Source of the DNA: Nicotiana tabacum
Taxonomy: Eukaryota; Streptophyta; Magnoliopsida; Solanales; Solanaceae
Reading direction: 5' to 3'
DNA length: 64,000 bases
Assembly (NCBI RefSeq): GCF_000715075.1
Contig: NC_134095.1
Location: 54,308,419-54,372,418 of the forward strand
Shown here: positions 20,646-33,273 of the stretch, in pieces
Numbering within the stretch: position 1 is the stretch's first letter
Layout of the letters: every line of letters begins with the position of its first letter
The notes under the pieces: generated by a model
What the model was told of the DNA's origin: nothing
What the model saw: only the letters and a program-made list of their open reading frames with translations
Database searches by the model: none
Made by a program: the position numbers and the translations under genes

Positions 20646-23600
20646 TGTCACACCTCCTTTTTACCACCCTGAGGGCATAAGGGGAGTTTTTCTACTTTAA
20701 GTGACATTATTCGAAATATGATTATTTATTTGATTTTTTAGAGTCGCCACTTGAATATTTTAATTGGTGTCCCAAGTCACCGGTTTATTTAAATCCCAAA
20801 TCGAGGAAATTCAACTTTCCTTTTGAAGTCTGCGAACCAGAAATTCTATGTAAGGAATTCTGTTAACCCGGGAGAAGGTGTTAGGCATTCCCGGGTTCCG
20901 TGCTTCTAGCACGGTCACTTAAACTATTATAATTAGCCTATTACTTGATTTTAATATATGTTTTAGCCTATGGTACAATTTTTAACTTATTAACCGCTTT
21001 TAATTATTTTTAGGAAGATTCAACGTTATTTAAAATACGCCTTGAACCACGCCACATGAAATGCACCCGCGGTCCACGACACATTTTATTTAACGTTGTT
21101 GAGAATTAAAATTGGGTCACATGAAATGCACACCCGAATTTAATAAATAAAGGAAATCAATTTAAATAGCGCGCATAAAGCAACTACGAAATTTTGAATT
21201 AATAACAAGATTTGCAAGGGCCATAGAAAATTCAATTGATGGCACACCTCGATTTTCAAAGGGTTAAAATTAATTAAATAAGGGCCATGGGTTTAGGGGT
21301 TTCATTTGGCATGGCACGCCTCAAGTTATTTTTAAAGGCTTCTTGGTCTAATTTGTTAGGGACATAAGTCATTAGTTTGGTAAGATGGCACACCGCCAAT
21401 CTAGACTTTAAAAAAAAGGTCTCATTGATTAACTAAAAAACTAAGGGAATTTAGAATTATTACTTTTTAAAGCTAATGTTCAAACTAAACTTATTGATCA
21501 GAAGGGCTAGTGTTAAAGGAGATCAGATTTATAGTCATTCGAAAAGCCTAGGCCTGGCAGCAGGCCCAATGGTCTATTGAAAACCTCCATATTGTAATAC
21601 GAAGGAGGATTGGGCTCTTACAAAGCCCAGAATGCATGCATGATCGGAAAAGGGGCATATGGCATAACTAGGCCAACGACGAAGGCCCAGTCGTGATTCA
21701 TTACCATTAATTGAAGCAAATTACAATTTTCATGAAGACCTGGAGATTAAAACAAATATTGACATTTCTTGCCAATTTAAAACAGATACATAATGCACCC
21801 TGAAGCCAAATCACACTCTATGATGAATATGTAATCCTATTGCTATAATAACCCATACACAATTATTTTATCTCTTAAAATTTAGCATAATTCATGACTT
21901 ATAACCAAAATACTAACTTGATTCCCAAATAAAGAATATATTTACTAATATGCACCACAGCTGAATGTTCTTATTCAAAACCCATTCATATCACTTTAAC
22001 AAATTCAAGCAAACTTCCCAAAACAAACACTGATTTCAGCAGACTTGAATAAGTCTGAAACACATCTAATTTAGACTGAACTTTCTACTGCAATAACTCC
22101 AACAGTCCATACATACAAACAGGACTTCAAACTCTTTTACAAACCAAACGACTAAATAAAAGCACTTGTCCAGTTTACAAACAAGACTTAAAACTATCAA
22201 TCGAATTGAACAAATAAAACACATGAAGGAAACTTAGATGCATTACAGAATAACATAGAATTAAGAGTATAGATATAACATTCAATAAAAAGAAACAATG
22301 TATCACAAATTTCGACTCAAGAGCATAGCTGCAAATCCCTTTCATTTCACATGTCCATGAAGTCTAGAGAGTACCTGATTACAACAGCAAAACAACAAGG
22401 GAATGAGCTCGAAATTAAGAAAAGGATAGCAGCAAAGTATCAGCAACAAAACAGCACAACCCACAATCAGTTTTACACCATTTGAACCCAGATTGACATC
22501 ATTCTTTCGAGTTTTCAAAGAAATTCTGATTATAGGGAACTCAAAGAACAAAACCAAGCAAGTTTCAAACAATTTCTAGTATTTCTTGGAGTCTAAAAAT
22601 GCTCAGCCGTTTTCTAAATTTTTTCAGCTTTCTAATCTCTAAATTCTAACTTGAAAGAGAAGGAACCAACTTCTTATAGAGAGCCCTCTAGGGTAGCAGA
22701 AATGTTTTCAATTTTAACCATTACCCCTCCTCAATTTTTAATTTATTCAATTTTAAACCAGAATTCCTAACTTGCTTGCTAAACTACACCCAAACCCCAC
22801 CTTCCAGGAAGTTTCCAAATCAGTTAAAAAAGATTCCCCTTACTTAAATCCCCCAAATACCCTTGTAACCTTTGTTATTTACCATCAAACCAAATATGGG
22901 TCAAGTTGACCCAAGACTCAACCTCAAACCTGGGCCTGCAAACCCAGACTGACCCCCCTCTTTAGGCCTCTTTTGACAGAGCCTAAATTGATTCCAACGA
23001 AAACCCAAGAAAAACGGCCAAACGGAGTTATATGAACTCCTGGAACCAAGAATTCCAAATAAAACAAAAACAGGAGGGAAAATTAAGCGAAAACAGAATC
23101 AAACAAACTAAAAAAAATGCTGACTAAAAGAAAAATAAACTAAAATTAACAGCATGATTTGAAAAATAGAAAAAAAAAAGGAAAGTATCCGAGAAGCTGA
23201 GAATAAAATCAAAACGAAAAACAAAGGACCTGAAATACCTGACAGAGACAGATGGACGATGGGTTTGAACGGATTAAATGGCAGCTTTGATTTGAACCAA
23301 AAATGAGTGTTAGTCGGGTTGTTCTTGTGAGAACAACCATCTAACACTTGTTTCAGGTCGAAATCTCTTCAACGCTTGGAGAAAATTAACCCGGGCCCTT
23401 TTGCATGAGGAATCGAAGGTGGGAACGAAACTAGGGTTCCGTTCTAGATTTGAAATTAAAGGGAAAAGCTAGGGATTCTGGGGAAATTGACTATGGCCTA
23501 GTATTTGAAGGAGTTTGGGGAGTGAGAGGTGAGGATTTGGAGTAATTTGGTGGTCGCCGCGGCGGATGGTTTGGGGGAATTCCAGGGCGACGTTTACGGT

Positions 23601-24319
23601 TCTTGGTTAGGATGAGAGAAGGTAAAGTGAAGGGGGAATGTGTACTAGGTTGTTTGGCTGATCTTCGGACAATTTTAAATAAAAGGGGGGGCTTTGACAG
23701 CCGTTGGATGAAGCAAAACAGATGGCTAAGATCTGTTTGAACCAGATGAACTCCAAATGACGTAGTTTGGCTAATTAAAAAGATAGACCAGGTTTGGGTG
23801 TAATTTGGGCCGGATTTTGAACGGGTATGAGGCGGAATTAATCAATTGGGCTGCCAGATTGGCCCAAAATCAAAGCAACCTTTTGTTGTTCTTTTCTTTT
23901 TATTTTAATTTCCAATTTTTTTTCTTTTTTCCAAATTTATTTAAAACCTAAACTAACTCTTAAAACTAAAATAATTTACTAAATTAAAATAATTACTAGT
24001 AATAGTATTTACAAAAATAAAATAACTCCTAAATTAAAAGAAAAATTATAAAGTTCAAAATTAAAAAGTTAAAATGCAAAGTGAGTCATTTTTATAAGAC
24101 AATTAAATTGCTAATTAACCTAAAAATGTAGAATTAAATCCTAAATACAAATGCAAAGTATTTTTTGTATTTTTTATGAATTAAATAAAATTAAACATGC
24201 ACAGAAAAATGAAAATAATTAAGAAAATTTTACAATAATTCCTAAAATGGCAAATAATTTTAAAGAAATATCTAATTCTTTAGGAGTAATTCATGTGGGG
24301 CAAAAATCACGTGCTCATA
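20646..24319 (-). repeat. 3' LTR of element C (about 3.7 kb)
   Basis: Plus-strand ends are tgtcacacctcc at 20646 and cacgtgctcata at 24319. The right about 300 bases match 32936-33268 closely, including aattcatgtggggcaaaaat. The other copy ends gctcaca, so the original terminus is TGTGAGCACGTG on the minus strand and the 3' copy carries one transition. Small frames at 22342-22572 and 23108-23347 show no recognisable features. No gene was identified within it. Confidence 0.8.
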
Positions 24320-24345
24320 ACTGCTCCTCTTTGCTAGGAGACACG
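24320..24345 (-). other. Polypurine tract region of element C
   Basis: The minus strand reads GCAAAGAGGAGCAGT just before the LTR start, which is the expected primer position for second-strand synthesis. Confidence 0.6.
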
Positions 24346-27330
24346 AATGGTTTTTGGGCAAAGATAAAATGAGCAATTATGAGGGATTTTTGCCCATTTG
24401 AAACTCCATGAGAAGCATTTTTTGAAAAGAACCTGACCAAACCTTGCTTCAGAGGTTGCCTACATATCCTTGGCTATAAAGGAATCAGGTCAGTGTAGTT
24501 CTGGAAGTTTTGGTAGCTAGGACTACCAGGAAACTGTGATTTCACTGTTGTTGTTGTTGCTGCTGCTTACTGAACTCCTTATTACACCAAAATGAAAAAT
24601 AAAAACTAAACTAGCTAAACTTATCAACTACGAGTTACAAGATTCCTATCTGTAAATTTTCTGAGGCTTGATCTTGAGTCTTGGCTGATTTTTCCTGCAA
24701 ACTCTAATCTGAATCTTGATGCTCATTAGCTGCGACAGCTGGTTCATTCTTCAGCTTTTGGATCAAGGCAGGACATGCGAAGCTTGTGACTTCAATCATA
24801 TCTTGAGCAATCCGCATCTTTATCCGATTTTGCACTTTGAGTTCACTTCTTTTGCTCTTTTTCTTCTTTTCTTTATTCTGGATTGAGACTCATTCTTTTG
24901 GTCGTCTCGAACCCTGTGCCTCGAGGTAAAACCTGCTCAGACACCGAAACAAACAAACGAATGAAATTTTTCTACCTCAGTTTTTAATAGGAAAAATTCC
25001 TGAGTTATTTGTAACTAAAATCTAAACTATTTCTTTATTTGAAAGCGATAAAATAAGGATTGTGTATCCTTGGGAAAGAGATTAGAGAGTGGAACCCTAT
25101 ATCTATATAAAAAATCAACTAGGGAGTGGAGACCCTATGTTAGAAAGGCGACTAGGGAGTAGAGACCCTATGTCTAAAATAATCTCAACTAGGGAGTGGA
25201 GACCCTATGTTGGCAAAAGGGCGACTAGGGAGTGAAGACCCTATATCTAAAATAATCTCAACTAGGCAGTGGAGACCCTATGTTGGCAAAAGGGCGACTA
25301 GGGAGTGGAGACCCTATGTCTAAAATAATCTCAACTAGGGAGTGGAGACCCTATGTTGGCAAAAGGCGACTAGGGAGTGGAGACCCTACGTCTAAAATAA
25401 TCTCAACTAGGGAATGGAGACCCTATGTTGGCAAAAGGCAACCAGAAAATGGAGACCTTATGTCTAAAATCTCAACTAGGGAGTGGAGACCCTATGTTGG
25501 CAAAAGGCGACTAGGGAGTGGAGACCCTATATCTAAAATAATCTCAACTATGGAGTAGAGACCCTATGTTGGCAAAAGGCGACTAGGGAGTGGAGACCCT
25601 ATGTCTAAAATAATCCCAACTAGGGAGTAGAGACCCTATATTGGAAAAAGGCGACTAGGGAGTGGAGACCCTATGTCTAAAATAATCTCAACTAGGGAGT
25701 GGAGACCCTCTGTTGGCAAAAGGCAACTAGGGAGTGGAGACCCTATGTCTAAAATAATCTCAACTAGGGAATGGAGACCTTAATTGGAAAAGCATAAAAG
25801 TAGAGATTGGGGGTCCTAAGCTACCATTTTTGAATTTTCTTCTTATCTTATTTTTTTTAATCTTGTTTTGTTTTCTCTTCCTTTTTTTTTATTTTCATGG
25901 CATGAGTAAATGCGGGAAAATGTTTTGAGGGAACTTCCCTTTTTATGGATTGTTGCTGCAAAGCTATTTTTAGCACTTGCGTATTTCTTTTTTTGGTTGC
26001 ACCTACTTCTTGCAAGGTTGCTTTGGATTGCACCTATTTCAAGTTTTCAAACAAAGAACAATTGTTAGTTTAAAACGGTGGTTGATTTTATGGCCTTGGT
26101 TGTTTTTGGTTACTTGATCTCGGCCCAACTCTTTTGATGAGAACCTCTGCTGCTTGCTGGATTTCTGAAGCTTGATCTCTCTTCTGAAACCGAGGAACTC
26201 AACTTTCCAAAATTTCACATGACGGTTCACCCGTGTGGGATTTTAGCCTTTTCATCTTATTTTGCCTCTAGGGGCATTTGACTTTGGATTTCTTCCACTT
26301 TTGATAATTTTGACTTCGGAGCATCGGCCATCATAGCCAGTCGGGATCGACCTGATGCACCCGCTGAGGCTAGGAGCTTTCCTTTGGATTTGGCCTTTAT
26401 TAAGCATAACCTTGTAAAACCAATCTTGCCACCTTTTCTTTATATTAGTTTCGGAATAGAGTTAGATCGAAAGGGATTCAAAGAAAAGTAAACAAAAGAC
26501 AAGAAAGTGAATTTAAGGAAAAGTGTCCCTTTCGGGGAAGAAAGGAGGACTTATCTGGAGTGCATGCAGACTTCAATAGACATGACATGCTTCTTGGACT
26601 GGATATCTGATCTTCACAACTATCCAACTTCTCATAAACCCATTATGACCCGTGTTTTAAAACCGAGAAACCTTGTCAGGACTCTTTCAGTGCCAATGGT
26701 GGTAAGGGATTTCTTCTTTTCGATCAACGGCACCCTTTGCAGGTTTTCGCCAATCGACCTCTCTCATTTCTCTTCTCACCGTCGCCTTATAGTGCTCTTT
26801 ACGAGTTTTTACTAACAAGACTGTCTCATTTCAATTTCTCTGTTCACCATCGACTTATGGTACCTGTGGGTTTTCACCAATAAGACTCTCTTTTTGTTTC
26901 TCTCATCTTGATTGCATCGGATCCAAACAGTTGCGTTCTACGATTTTGAACACCTTTCATTGATTGATCGGAAGGACTTAAATGAGGTTTGGGTAAAAAG
27001 AAACCTGGATCGAATTACAACTTTGGAACCGTTCAGACAGGATCATCGCTGAACCATTATAACATTTGCCCCAGTTTCACTTTTTTGGGGAAAATTGAAT
27101 TTTTGTTTTGGTGTGACTGAACCCCAGAGAGAGGCTGCCTACGTATCCTTTCGGAATCAAGTCGAACGTAGTTCAGGGAAAATATTTTGTTTTGTTGTTT
27201 TTCTTTTTTTTACAAACTTCTTCAGGTTCCAAAGAGGGTAATGAAAGAAAGGTAACCGGCTCAAATGGGTTAGCAAAGGATTGGAGTGTTTGAGGTAGCG
27301 AGAATGAAAGCCCCCGTCATCCCAAATGGA
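24346..27330 (-). other. 3' untranslated region of element C
   Basis: About 3 kb between the end of pol and the 3' LTR without a conserved coding frame. It contains the minisatellite at about 25075-25785 and two copies of a related block, ggttgcctacatatcct near 24454 and ggctgcctacgtatcct near 27132, each followed by a gaatca...gtagttc stretch. The plus-strand frame at 26507-26815 is not recognised. Confidence 0.5.
25075..25785 (-). repeat. Minisatellite in the 3' UTR of element C
   Basis: About twenty copies of a core actagggagtggagacccta are spaced 30-40 bases apart. They alternate in their linkers (tgttggcaaaaggcg versus tgtctaaaataatctca), which gives a higher-order unit of about 70 bases. 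Copies differ by a few substitutions and small indels. The open frame at 25280-25558 is a by-product of the repetition. Tandem repeats in the 3' UTR are a known trait of Tat/Ogre elements and can seed satellites. Confidence 0.92.
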
Positions 27331-27349
27331 TAATGTTGTTGCTGCAGAA

Positions 27350-28450
27350 AGACTAGACATAATACCTTTTGACTGCGTCTGCATTTACAGCTGTTTCAGG
27401 GTCATTTCCTTCGATATCTCCCAGGTACAACGCCCCTTTTGGCAACAATTTTCTGATATTTTATGGGCCCTTCCAGTTAGGAGCGAACTTTCCCTTTGCT
27501 TCCTGGTGGCGAGGGAGAATACGTCTCAAAATGAGTTGACCCACTTCAAAGTTTCTAGGCCGCACTTTCTTGTTGTAGGCACGGGCCATTCTTTATTGAT
27601 ACAACTGCCCGTAGCAGACTGTGGCCATCCACTTTTCATCAATTAGGGTTAACTATTCTATACGGGTTTTGACCCACTCACTGTCCTCAATTTTAGCTTC
27701 AACAATGATTCGAAGGGATGGAATTTCAACCTCTGTGTGTATTACGGCTTCAGTTCCATAAACCAAAAGATATGGGGTTGCGTCGATTGATGTGCGCACA
27801 GTAGTGCGGTATCGCAATAATGCAAATGGCAACTTTTCATGCCATTTCCTGGAACTTTGGATCATCTTTCTCAAAATCCTTTTGATGTTCTTATTTGCTG
27901 CCTCAACAGCACCATTAGCTTTAGGCCGATAAGGGGTAGAGTTCCGATGCGTTATCTTGAATTGTTCGCATATCTCCCTGATCAAATGACTATTCAAGTT
28001 TGCAGCATTATCCGTAATGATAGTTGCAGGAATACCAAAACAGCAGATGATATTGGAGTGCACGAAGTCTACCACTACTTTCTTAGTGACAAATTTGAGA
28101 GTAATTGCTTCAACCCACTTTGTGAAGTAGTCGATGGCGACCAATATGAACCTATGTCCATTTGAAACTTTTGGCTCAATCGGCCCAATGACGTCTATAC
28201 CCCATGCAACAAATGGCCAAGGTACTGACAAGGATGCAGTTCTGTAGGTGGTGCATGGATCAACCGCACACCTGACACTGATGATATTTCCGTACAAAAC
28301 CGAAGCAATCCTTTTCCATAGTCATCCAATAATAGCCTGCTCGAAGGATCTTCTTTGCCAAAACATACCCATTCATGTGGGGTCCACACACTTATGCGTG
28401 CACTTCATACATGATTCTTCTGGCCTCTTTGGCGTCAACACATCTTAACA
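27350..28450 (-). pseudogene. Integrase of element C
   Basis: The minus strand shows a damaged zinc-binding region (ILRAGYYWMTMEKDC...HQCQ, around 28380-28260). The core frame 28297-27653 has GIDVIGPIEP, ITDNAANLNSH and NGAVEAANK, so the three catalytic acidic residues are present. The C-terminal segment follows in broken frames to about 27350 (NKKVRPRNFEVGQLILRR). Stops and a frameshift separate the parts. Confidence 0.82.
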
Positions 28451-28511
28451 AGTTGCGATCTAGAGTCCTTTTGTACAAGACCTTGCCGCTCAAGAAGAAA
28501 CCGCTTGCAAG

Positions 28512-29681
28512 TCATCTAATAGTTCTCTTTTGGTCTCCACTGGCTTGATCATGATATTCTTTAGTTTTCAGAAATCTCTTGATATCATGATACCATGGCT
28601 GAACATCCAGTTCTGCCTCAACCGTATTGCAGTAACCACGCCTTTCTCGGATTTGGATTTCTAACGGGTCAATGTGGAGATTGCCTGGATATGACAACAT
28701 CGAAGCCAAAGTAGCGAGTGCATCAGCCAACTCATTGTGAAAATGAGGAATGTACCTGAACTCGACTGACTTGAACCGTTTACTAAGATCCTCCACATGT
28801 TCCATGTATGGAATAATCTTGACATCCTGGGTTTCCCATTCGCCCTGAGCTTGTCGGATAATCAAGTCTGAATCTCCCATGATCAATAGTTCTTCAACAT
28901 CTTGGTCGATTGCCATATTCATAACCATAATGCAGGCTTCATACTCGGCAGTGTTGTTTGTGTAGAAGAAGCGAAGCTGGGCTGTGGATGAATAGTGTTG
29001 ACCAGTGGGTGAGATCAAAATTTCCCCAATCCCAACAGCTTTTGCATTCACAGCTCCATCGAAGAACATATTCCAAGCATTGGTGTCTTCTGATATTACC
29101 TCAACCGAATTCACCTCCTCGTCCGGGAAGTAAGTATTCAAGGGCTGATATTCATCGTCAACAGTGTTTTCAGCTAGGTAATCCGCTAGAGCCTGGGCTT
29201 TCATTGTCGTGCGGGTGACATAGACTATGTCAAATTCAGTGAGCAGGATCTTCCATTTTGCTAACCTCCCTGTGGGCATTGGCTTCTGGAATATGTGTTT
29301 TAAAGGATCCAACCTGGTGATGAGGTAAGTGGAATAGGCCAACAGATAATGCCTAAGCTTCTGAGCGACCCAAGTTAGGGCGCAGCAAGTCCTTTCCAAC
29401 AGGGTATATTTGGCTTCATAACTTGTGAACTTTTTGCTCAAATAGTAGATTGTCTGCTCTCTTATCCCGTTAACGTCATGTTGCCCGAGGACACATCCAA
29501 AAGAATTCTCCAAGACTGTCAAATACAGAAACAAAAGCCTCATAGGTTCAGGTGGGACCAAGACTGGCGGGTTCGATAGATATTCTTTGATTTTGTCAAA
29601 GGCTTCTTGGCACTCATCTGTCCATTTAATTGTTGCATCTTTCTTTAATAGCTTTAAGATGGGTTCACATGTAGAAGTCAA
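28512..29681 (-). pseudogene. RT thumb, connection and RNase H of element C
   Basis: A 389-residue frame: the RT thumb/connection (TIKWTDECQEAFDKIKEYL, then LAKWKILLTEFDIVY), then RNase H with FFDGAVNAK, YEACIMVM, GDSDLII and ELADALATL, the four acidic positions of the fold. The frame is separated from the RT palm by a single TAG that fits a CAG-to-TAG change (RFIA stop LTST). Confidence 0.85.
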
Positions 29682-30664
29682 CTAAGCAATGAATCGACTA
29701 ATGTAGTTCAACCTTTCTAGCAGGCTCATAACCATTTTCTTGGTTCTTGGAGGAGGCAAATCTCGAATAGACTTTATCTTTGTTGGGTCTAACTCGATGC
29801 CCCTTCGACTGACTATAAATCCCAAGAGTTTGCCAGACGGAACCCCAAATGCACATTTGGCCGGATTTAGCTTCAAATCATATTTACGCAGCCGCTCAAA
29901 GAACTTTCTCAGGTCCCGGACATGGTCGTCCTGGGTCCTGGATTTGATGATCACATCGTCTACATACACCTCAATTTCTTGGTGCATCATGTCATGAAAA
30001 ATGGCAGTCATGGCCCTCATATAGGTTGCCCCAACATTCTTCAGACCAAAAGGCATGACCCTGTAATAGTAGGTGCCCCAGGGTGTGGTGAAAGTTGTCT
30101 TTTCCGCATCTTCTTCATCCATCAACACCTGGTGATATCCTGCATAACAATCCACGAAAGACTGTATCTCATATTTGGCGCAGTTATCAACAAGGTTGTG
30201 GATATTCGGCAAAGGGAAGTTGTCCTTGGGACTTGCTTTGTTAAGATCTATGTAATCCACACACACTCGAGTTTTCCCGTCTTCTTTGGTACAGGAACTA
30301 CATTAGCCAACCTTGTGGTGTACCGGACCACTCGGATCACTCCTGCCTTCAACTGTTTTGTGACCTCTTCTTTAATCTTGTCACTGATATCAGTTTTGAA
30401 CTTTCTTTGCTTTTGCTAGATAGGAGGATAATCGGGGTAGGTCGGCAACTTGTGGATCACCAAATCAACACTTAGTCCTGGCATGTCATCGTATGACCAA
30501 GCAAACACATCTTTGAACTCAAACAAAAGTTGGATCAATGCATCCCTGGTTTTTTCATCTGTGTGAATGCTTATCTTGGTTTCTTTGACTTCTTCAGAAC
30601 TACCCAAATTAACCGGCTCGGTTTCATTTAAGTTCGGCTTAGGTTTATTCTCAAATTGTTCCAA
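29682..30664 (-). pseudogene. Reverse transcriptase palm of element C
   Basis: The frame 30664-30416 holds the acidic linker before RT ending FAWSYDDMPGLSVDLV. After a break near 30270 the frame 30266-29682 carries CVDYIDLNKASPKDNFPLP, the FVDCYAGYHQ region and the catalytic YVDD box. The order is that of Ty3/gypsy Pol. Confidence 0.87.
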
Positions 30665-31145
30665 TTCTCAATTTATTCCGTAAAAGCCTCCTCTTTATCA
30701 TATTCCGGTTCTTGATTCATTATTTCACAATTAGACAGCGTGTTTGGATCTGGGCATGAAGTCTGCAAGCATGTCATGTTATTTAAAGTCGCATTATTAG
30801 AACTGAAAGAAGAAATAAGAAAAAGTAACAAAAATCAGAAAGAATAAAGAGAGATGAATGATGAAATATTGATTTCATTTCATTGAATTTTGAAGATAAC
30901 AGGGTTTACATTGGAAATTAAAGACAATAAACTAAAAGAAACATCCGAGTTACACCCTAAAATAACTCGTGATGTAGAAAAGGTGGCAAGACTGGACTAC
31001 CGGGATTCCCGCTTGACTGGGAATTGAGTAGTCTTCCAATTTTGCAACTTGGCATCGGGCCCCACATACAAACCTCAGTGGTGCTCGAGCCTTCTCCCGG
31101 TTGGACCATGTGGGTTTCATATAGCTGCCTCATAGCTCCACATAT

Positions 31146-31628
31146 TTATTCTATTTCCTCGGCCGTGAAGGCCTCATCTTCTTCTTCTTCATTGTACTTG
31201 GGCCCGACGAAGGTTTCGAACAGATGCGGGATCGGCTGAGGCAAGACCCAACCGTTGTTCTTTCGCTCATTTGCCCATGTTTCATCAGCTGGCGTGGCTT
31301 GGAAACCCATACCAAAGAACTTCTCGCTAGCAACCAGAGTGATAGGTTCTGTGATTCCTTGCAATGACGTCCCGAGCCCCTTCCCACGTTTATAACCATG
31401 CCTGATCATTTCCTTGGCAACCATAATTGACGTATTTGAGAGAAAGGGTAGAGGACAAGGGTTTCCTTCTTCACATTGGTATGCGACCACAACTTCGAAA
31501 GCTTGATAGACTATGTGTTCACTTCCTTCCCTAGCTTCGAGACATGGGACTGACGAGTCCTGGTAAATCGACTGCTCGTCCTCTCCATGGACTACAATCT
31601 CTTGATCTTCATATTCGAATTTCACCAT
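31146..31628 (-). pseudogene. G-patch-containing segment of element C polyprotein
   Basis: The 160-residue frame has an acidic start (MVKFEYEDQEIVVHGEDEQ) and a glycine-rich stretch MIRHGYKRGKGLGTSLQG, which fits the G-patch consensus. A G-patch between protease and RT is typical of Ogre-type Tat elements and may bind RNA. It joins the upstream protease frame through a TAG that probably replaced CAG. Confidence 0.75.
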
Positions 31629-32543
31629 CTAGTGGAGAATAGAAGGTACGGCCCCTGCCGCATGAATCCAAGGTCTTCCCAAGAGGAAATTATAGGAAGT
31701 ATCCATGTCTAGGACCTGAAAGGTCACCTCGAAATCCACATAACCAATAGTCAAGATCAGATCGATCTCACCGATGGTGTCTCTTTTGATACCATCAAAG
31801 GCACACAGACAGACGTTGTTAGGCCTGATTCTCTCAGTCCCAATCTCCATTTTTTGCAAAGTTGAGAGAGGGCAAATGTCAACTCCGGACCCGCCATCTA
31901 GCATGACTCTCTTCACATAGTACCCCTCACATTTAACTGTCAGATGGAGGGCTTTGTTGTGGGCGGCCCCTTCCGGGGGCAAATCATTCTTGCTGAAGGA
32001 GATCTGATTGATTGCAAAGAATCTTTCTGTCATCCTTTCCAATTGCTCAACAGTGGTTTCAATTGGGACATAGGCTTCATTGAGGGTTTTTATCAACACC
32101 TTCTGATTCTCGGTTGAATTCATTAACAGAGACAACAAAGAAACCTGAGCAGGAGACTTTCGGAGTTGGTCAATTATCTCATAGTCCGTAGTTTTCATTT
32201 TCCTGAAGAAATCTTCTACTTCTTCAGCACTAACTGGCTTCTTGAGTGGGAAACACTTCTTCGTGGCATTATTCACTTCCTCCAGATTGAGGTATTTCGC
32301 AGCCGAGTTAGTTTCCTTTGCTTCTCCCCAGATCTCTTTCCCCCTATAGGTTACTACCGCCTTGTTGTAATTCCATGGGACGGCAGTGGGATCTGTCATG
32401 GGCCTCTGCAGTGCGCGACCAATAACCACGGGCTCATTCAGCCTTGGTGAAATTACTGGCCCCCGTACCATATAGGTCCCTTTAGGCCCATACATTTTAC
32501 ATCCCTTGTTCAGATCAAACCTTCTTGGAGGGCTCAATGTCAC
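31629..32543 (-). pseudogene. Protease region of element C
   Basis: A 304-residue frame. The C-terminal half has the retropepsin-like VMLDGGSGVDICPLSTL followed by FQVLDMDTSYNFLLGRPWIH, the same landmark pair as in elements A and B. The N-terminal part (PVSAEEVEDFFRKMKTTDY...) is the Tat-type linker after Gag. It ends at a TAG that looks like a mutated CAG. Confidence 0.82.
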
Positions 32544-32892
32544 TTGTCCTTTCCTGTGACCCCGGGAACATAGAGAACGACATCTTTTGAGGGTGTTGCC
32601 CCAGTTTTGGTTTCCACTTTGTTTTTTGTATTTTGAGGGGTGGGTTTAATCTTCTTCTCCCCCTTGTCTTGTTTTGCGGCAGCCTTTGGCTTCTTTTCAA
32701 CATCAGTGATTGCAATTATGGCTTTCAAAGCAGGATCGAACTCCTTATCTTCGCAAATCATTCCGATAATCGGTCCGTTGTTATGAGCCGAATTATGTTT
32801 TCCTCTGCAGTTGCTGACTCGAAAGTTGGGATGGCCGAGATCGGGCTATCATCCAGGATTGGAACTATTGGCAGATGACTTTCTGTAGACAT
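32540..32892 (-). pseudogene. Remnant gag of element C with central deletion
   Basis: From an ATG at 32892 the minus strand reads MSTESHLPIVPILDD, then IPTFESATAEENIIRLITTD. It jumps near 32755 into a Lys-rich tail (ADVEKKPKAAAKQDKGEK-like, 32761-32540). The capsid core and zinc motif expected between these parts are missing. Only about 44 bases separate the ATG from the LTR remnant, so the leader and primer site are gone too. Confidence 0.7.
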
Positions 32893-32935
32893 TTCAACCC
32901 TTCCTTTTGACCTTGTGAAGTACGGATGCGAAGCC

Positions 32936-33268
32936 AAATTACAAAAATTAAATAACTCCTAAATTAAAAGAAAAACTATAAAGTTCAAAATTAAAAAGTT
33001 AAAATGCAAAGTGAGTCATTTTTGTGATTTTTTCATTTTTCTAAGACAATTAAATTGCTAATTAACCTAAAAATGTAGAATTAAATCCTAAATGCAAATG
33101 CAAAGTATTTTTTTGTATTTTCATGAATTAAATAAAATTAAACATGCACAGAAAAATGTAAATAATCAAGAAAATTTTACAATAATTCCTAAAATGGCAA
33201 ACAATTTTAAAAAAAAAAAATTAATTCTTTAGGAGTAATTCATGTGGGGCAAAAATCACGTGCTCACA
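32936..33268 (-). repeat. Truncated 5' LTR of element C
   Basis: Closely matches the right end of the 3' LTR (about 24000-24319), including ataactcctaaattaaaaga and aaaatgcaaagtgagtcat. It ends cacgtgctcaca, followed by the target duplication aggtt. The inner about 3.3 kb is deleted. Confidence 0.85.
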
Positions 33269-33273
33269 AGGTT

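Larger units (their letters stand above)
20646..33268 (-). mobile_element. Ogre-like Tat Ty3/gypsy element C with internal deletions
   Basis: A 12.6-kb minus-strand element flanked by AGGTT on both sides (20641-20645 and 33269-33273). The 3' LTR (20646-24319) is complete at about 3.7 kb. Only the first about 330 bases of the 5' LTR remain (32936-33268). Between them, in minus order, are a shortened gag, protease, a G-patch segment, RT, RNase H and integrase, then a long 3' untranslated part with a minisatellite. The very long LTR, the G-patch and the 3' tandem repeats fit the Ogre/Tat group. Two deletions removed the primer site with most of the 5' LTR, and the middle of gag. Confidence 0.87.

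Noticed and set aside
25280..25558. Open frame of 92 codons made of repeated GSGDPMSKIISTREWRPYVG units
   Set aside because: A product of the minisatellite; a repeat with a unit length near a multiple of three gives such frames by chance.
25075..25785. CRISPR-like array of spaced repeats
   Set aside because: The spacers are not unique: two linkers alternate. This is a minisatellite in a plant retrotransposon.
26507..26815. Plus-strand frame of 102 codons in the 3' UTR of element C, considered as an antisense gene like that in A
   Set aside because: No similarity to the antisense ORF of A or B, no splice pattern, and a non-ATG start (TTG or similar).
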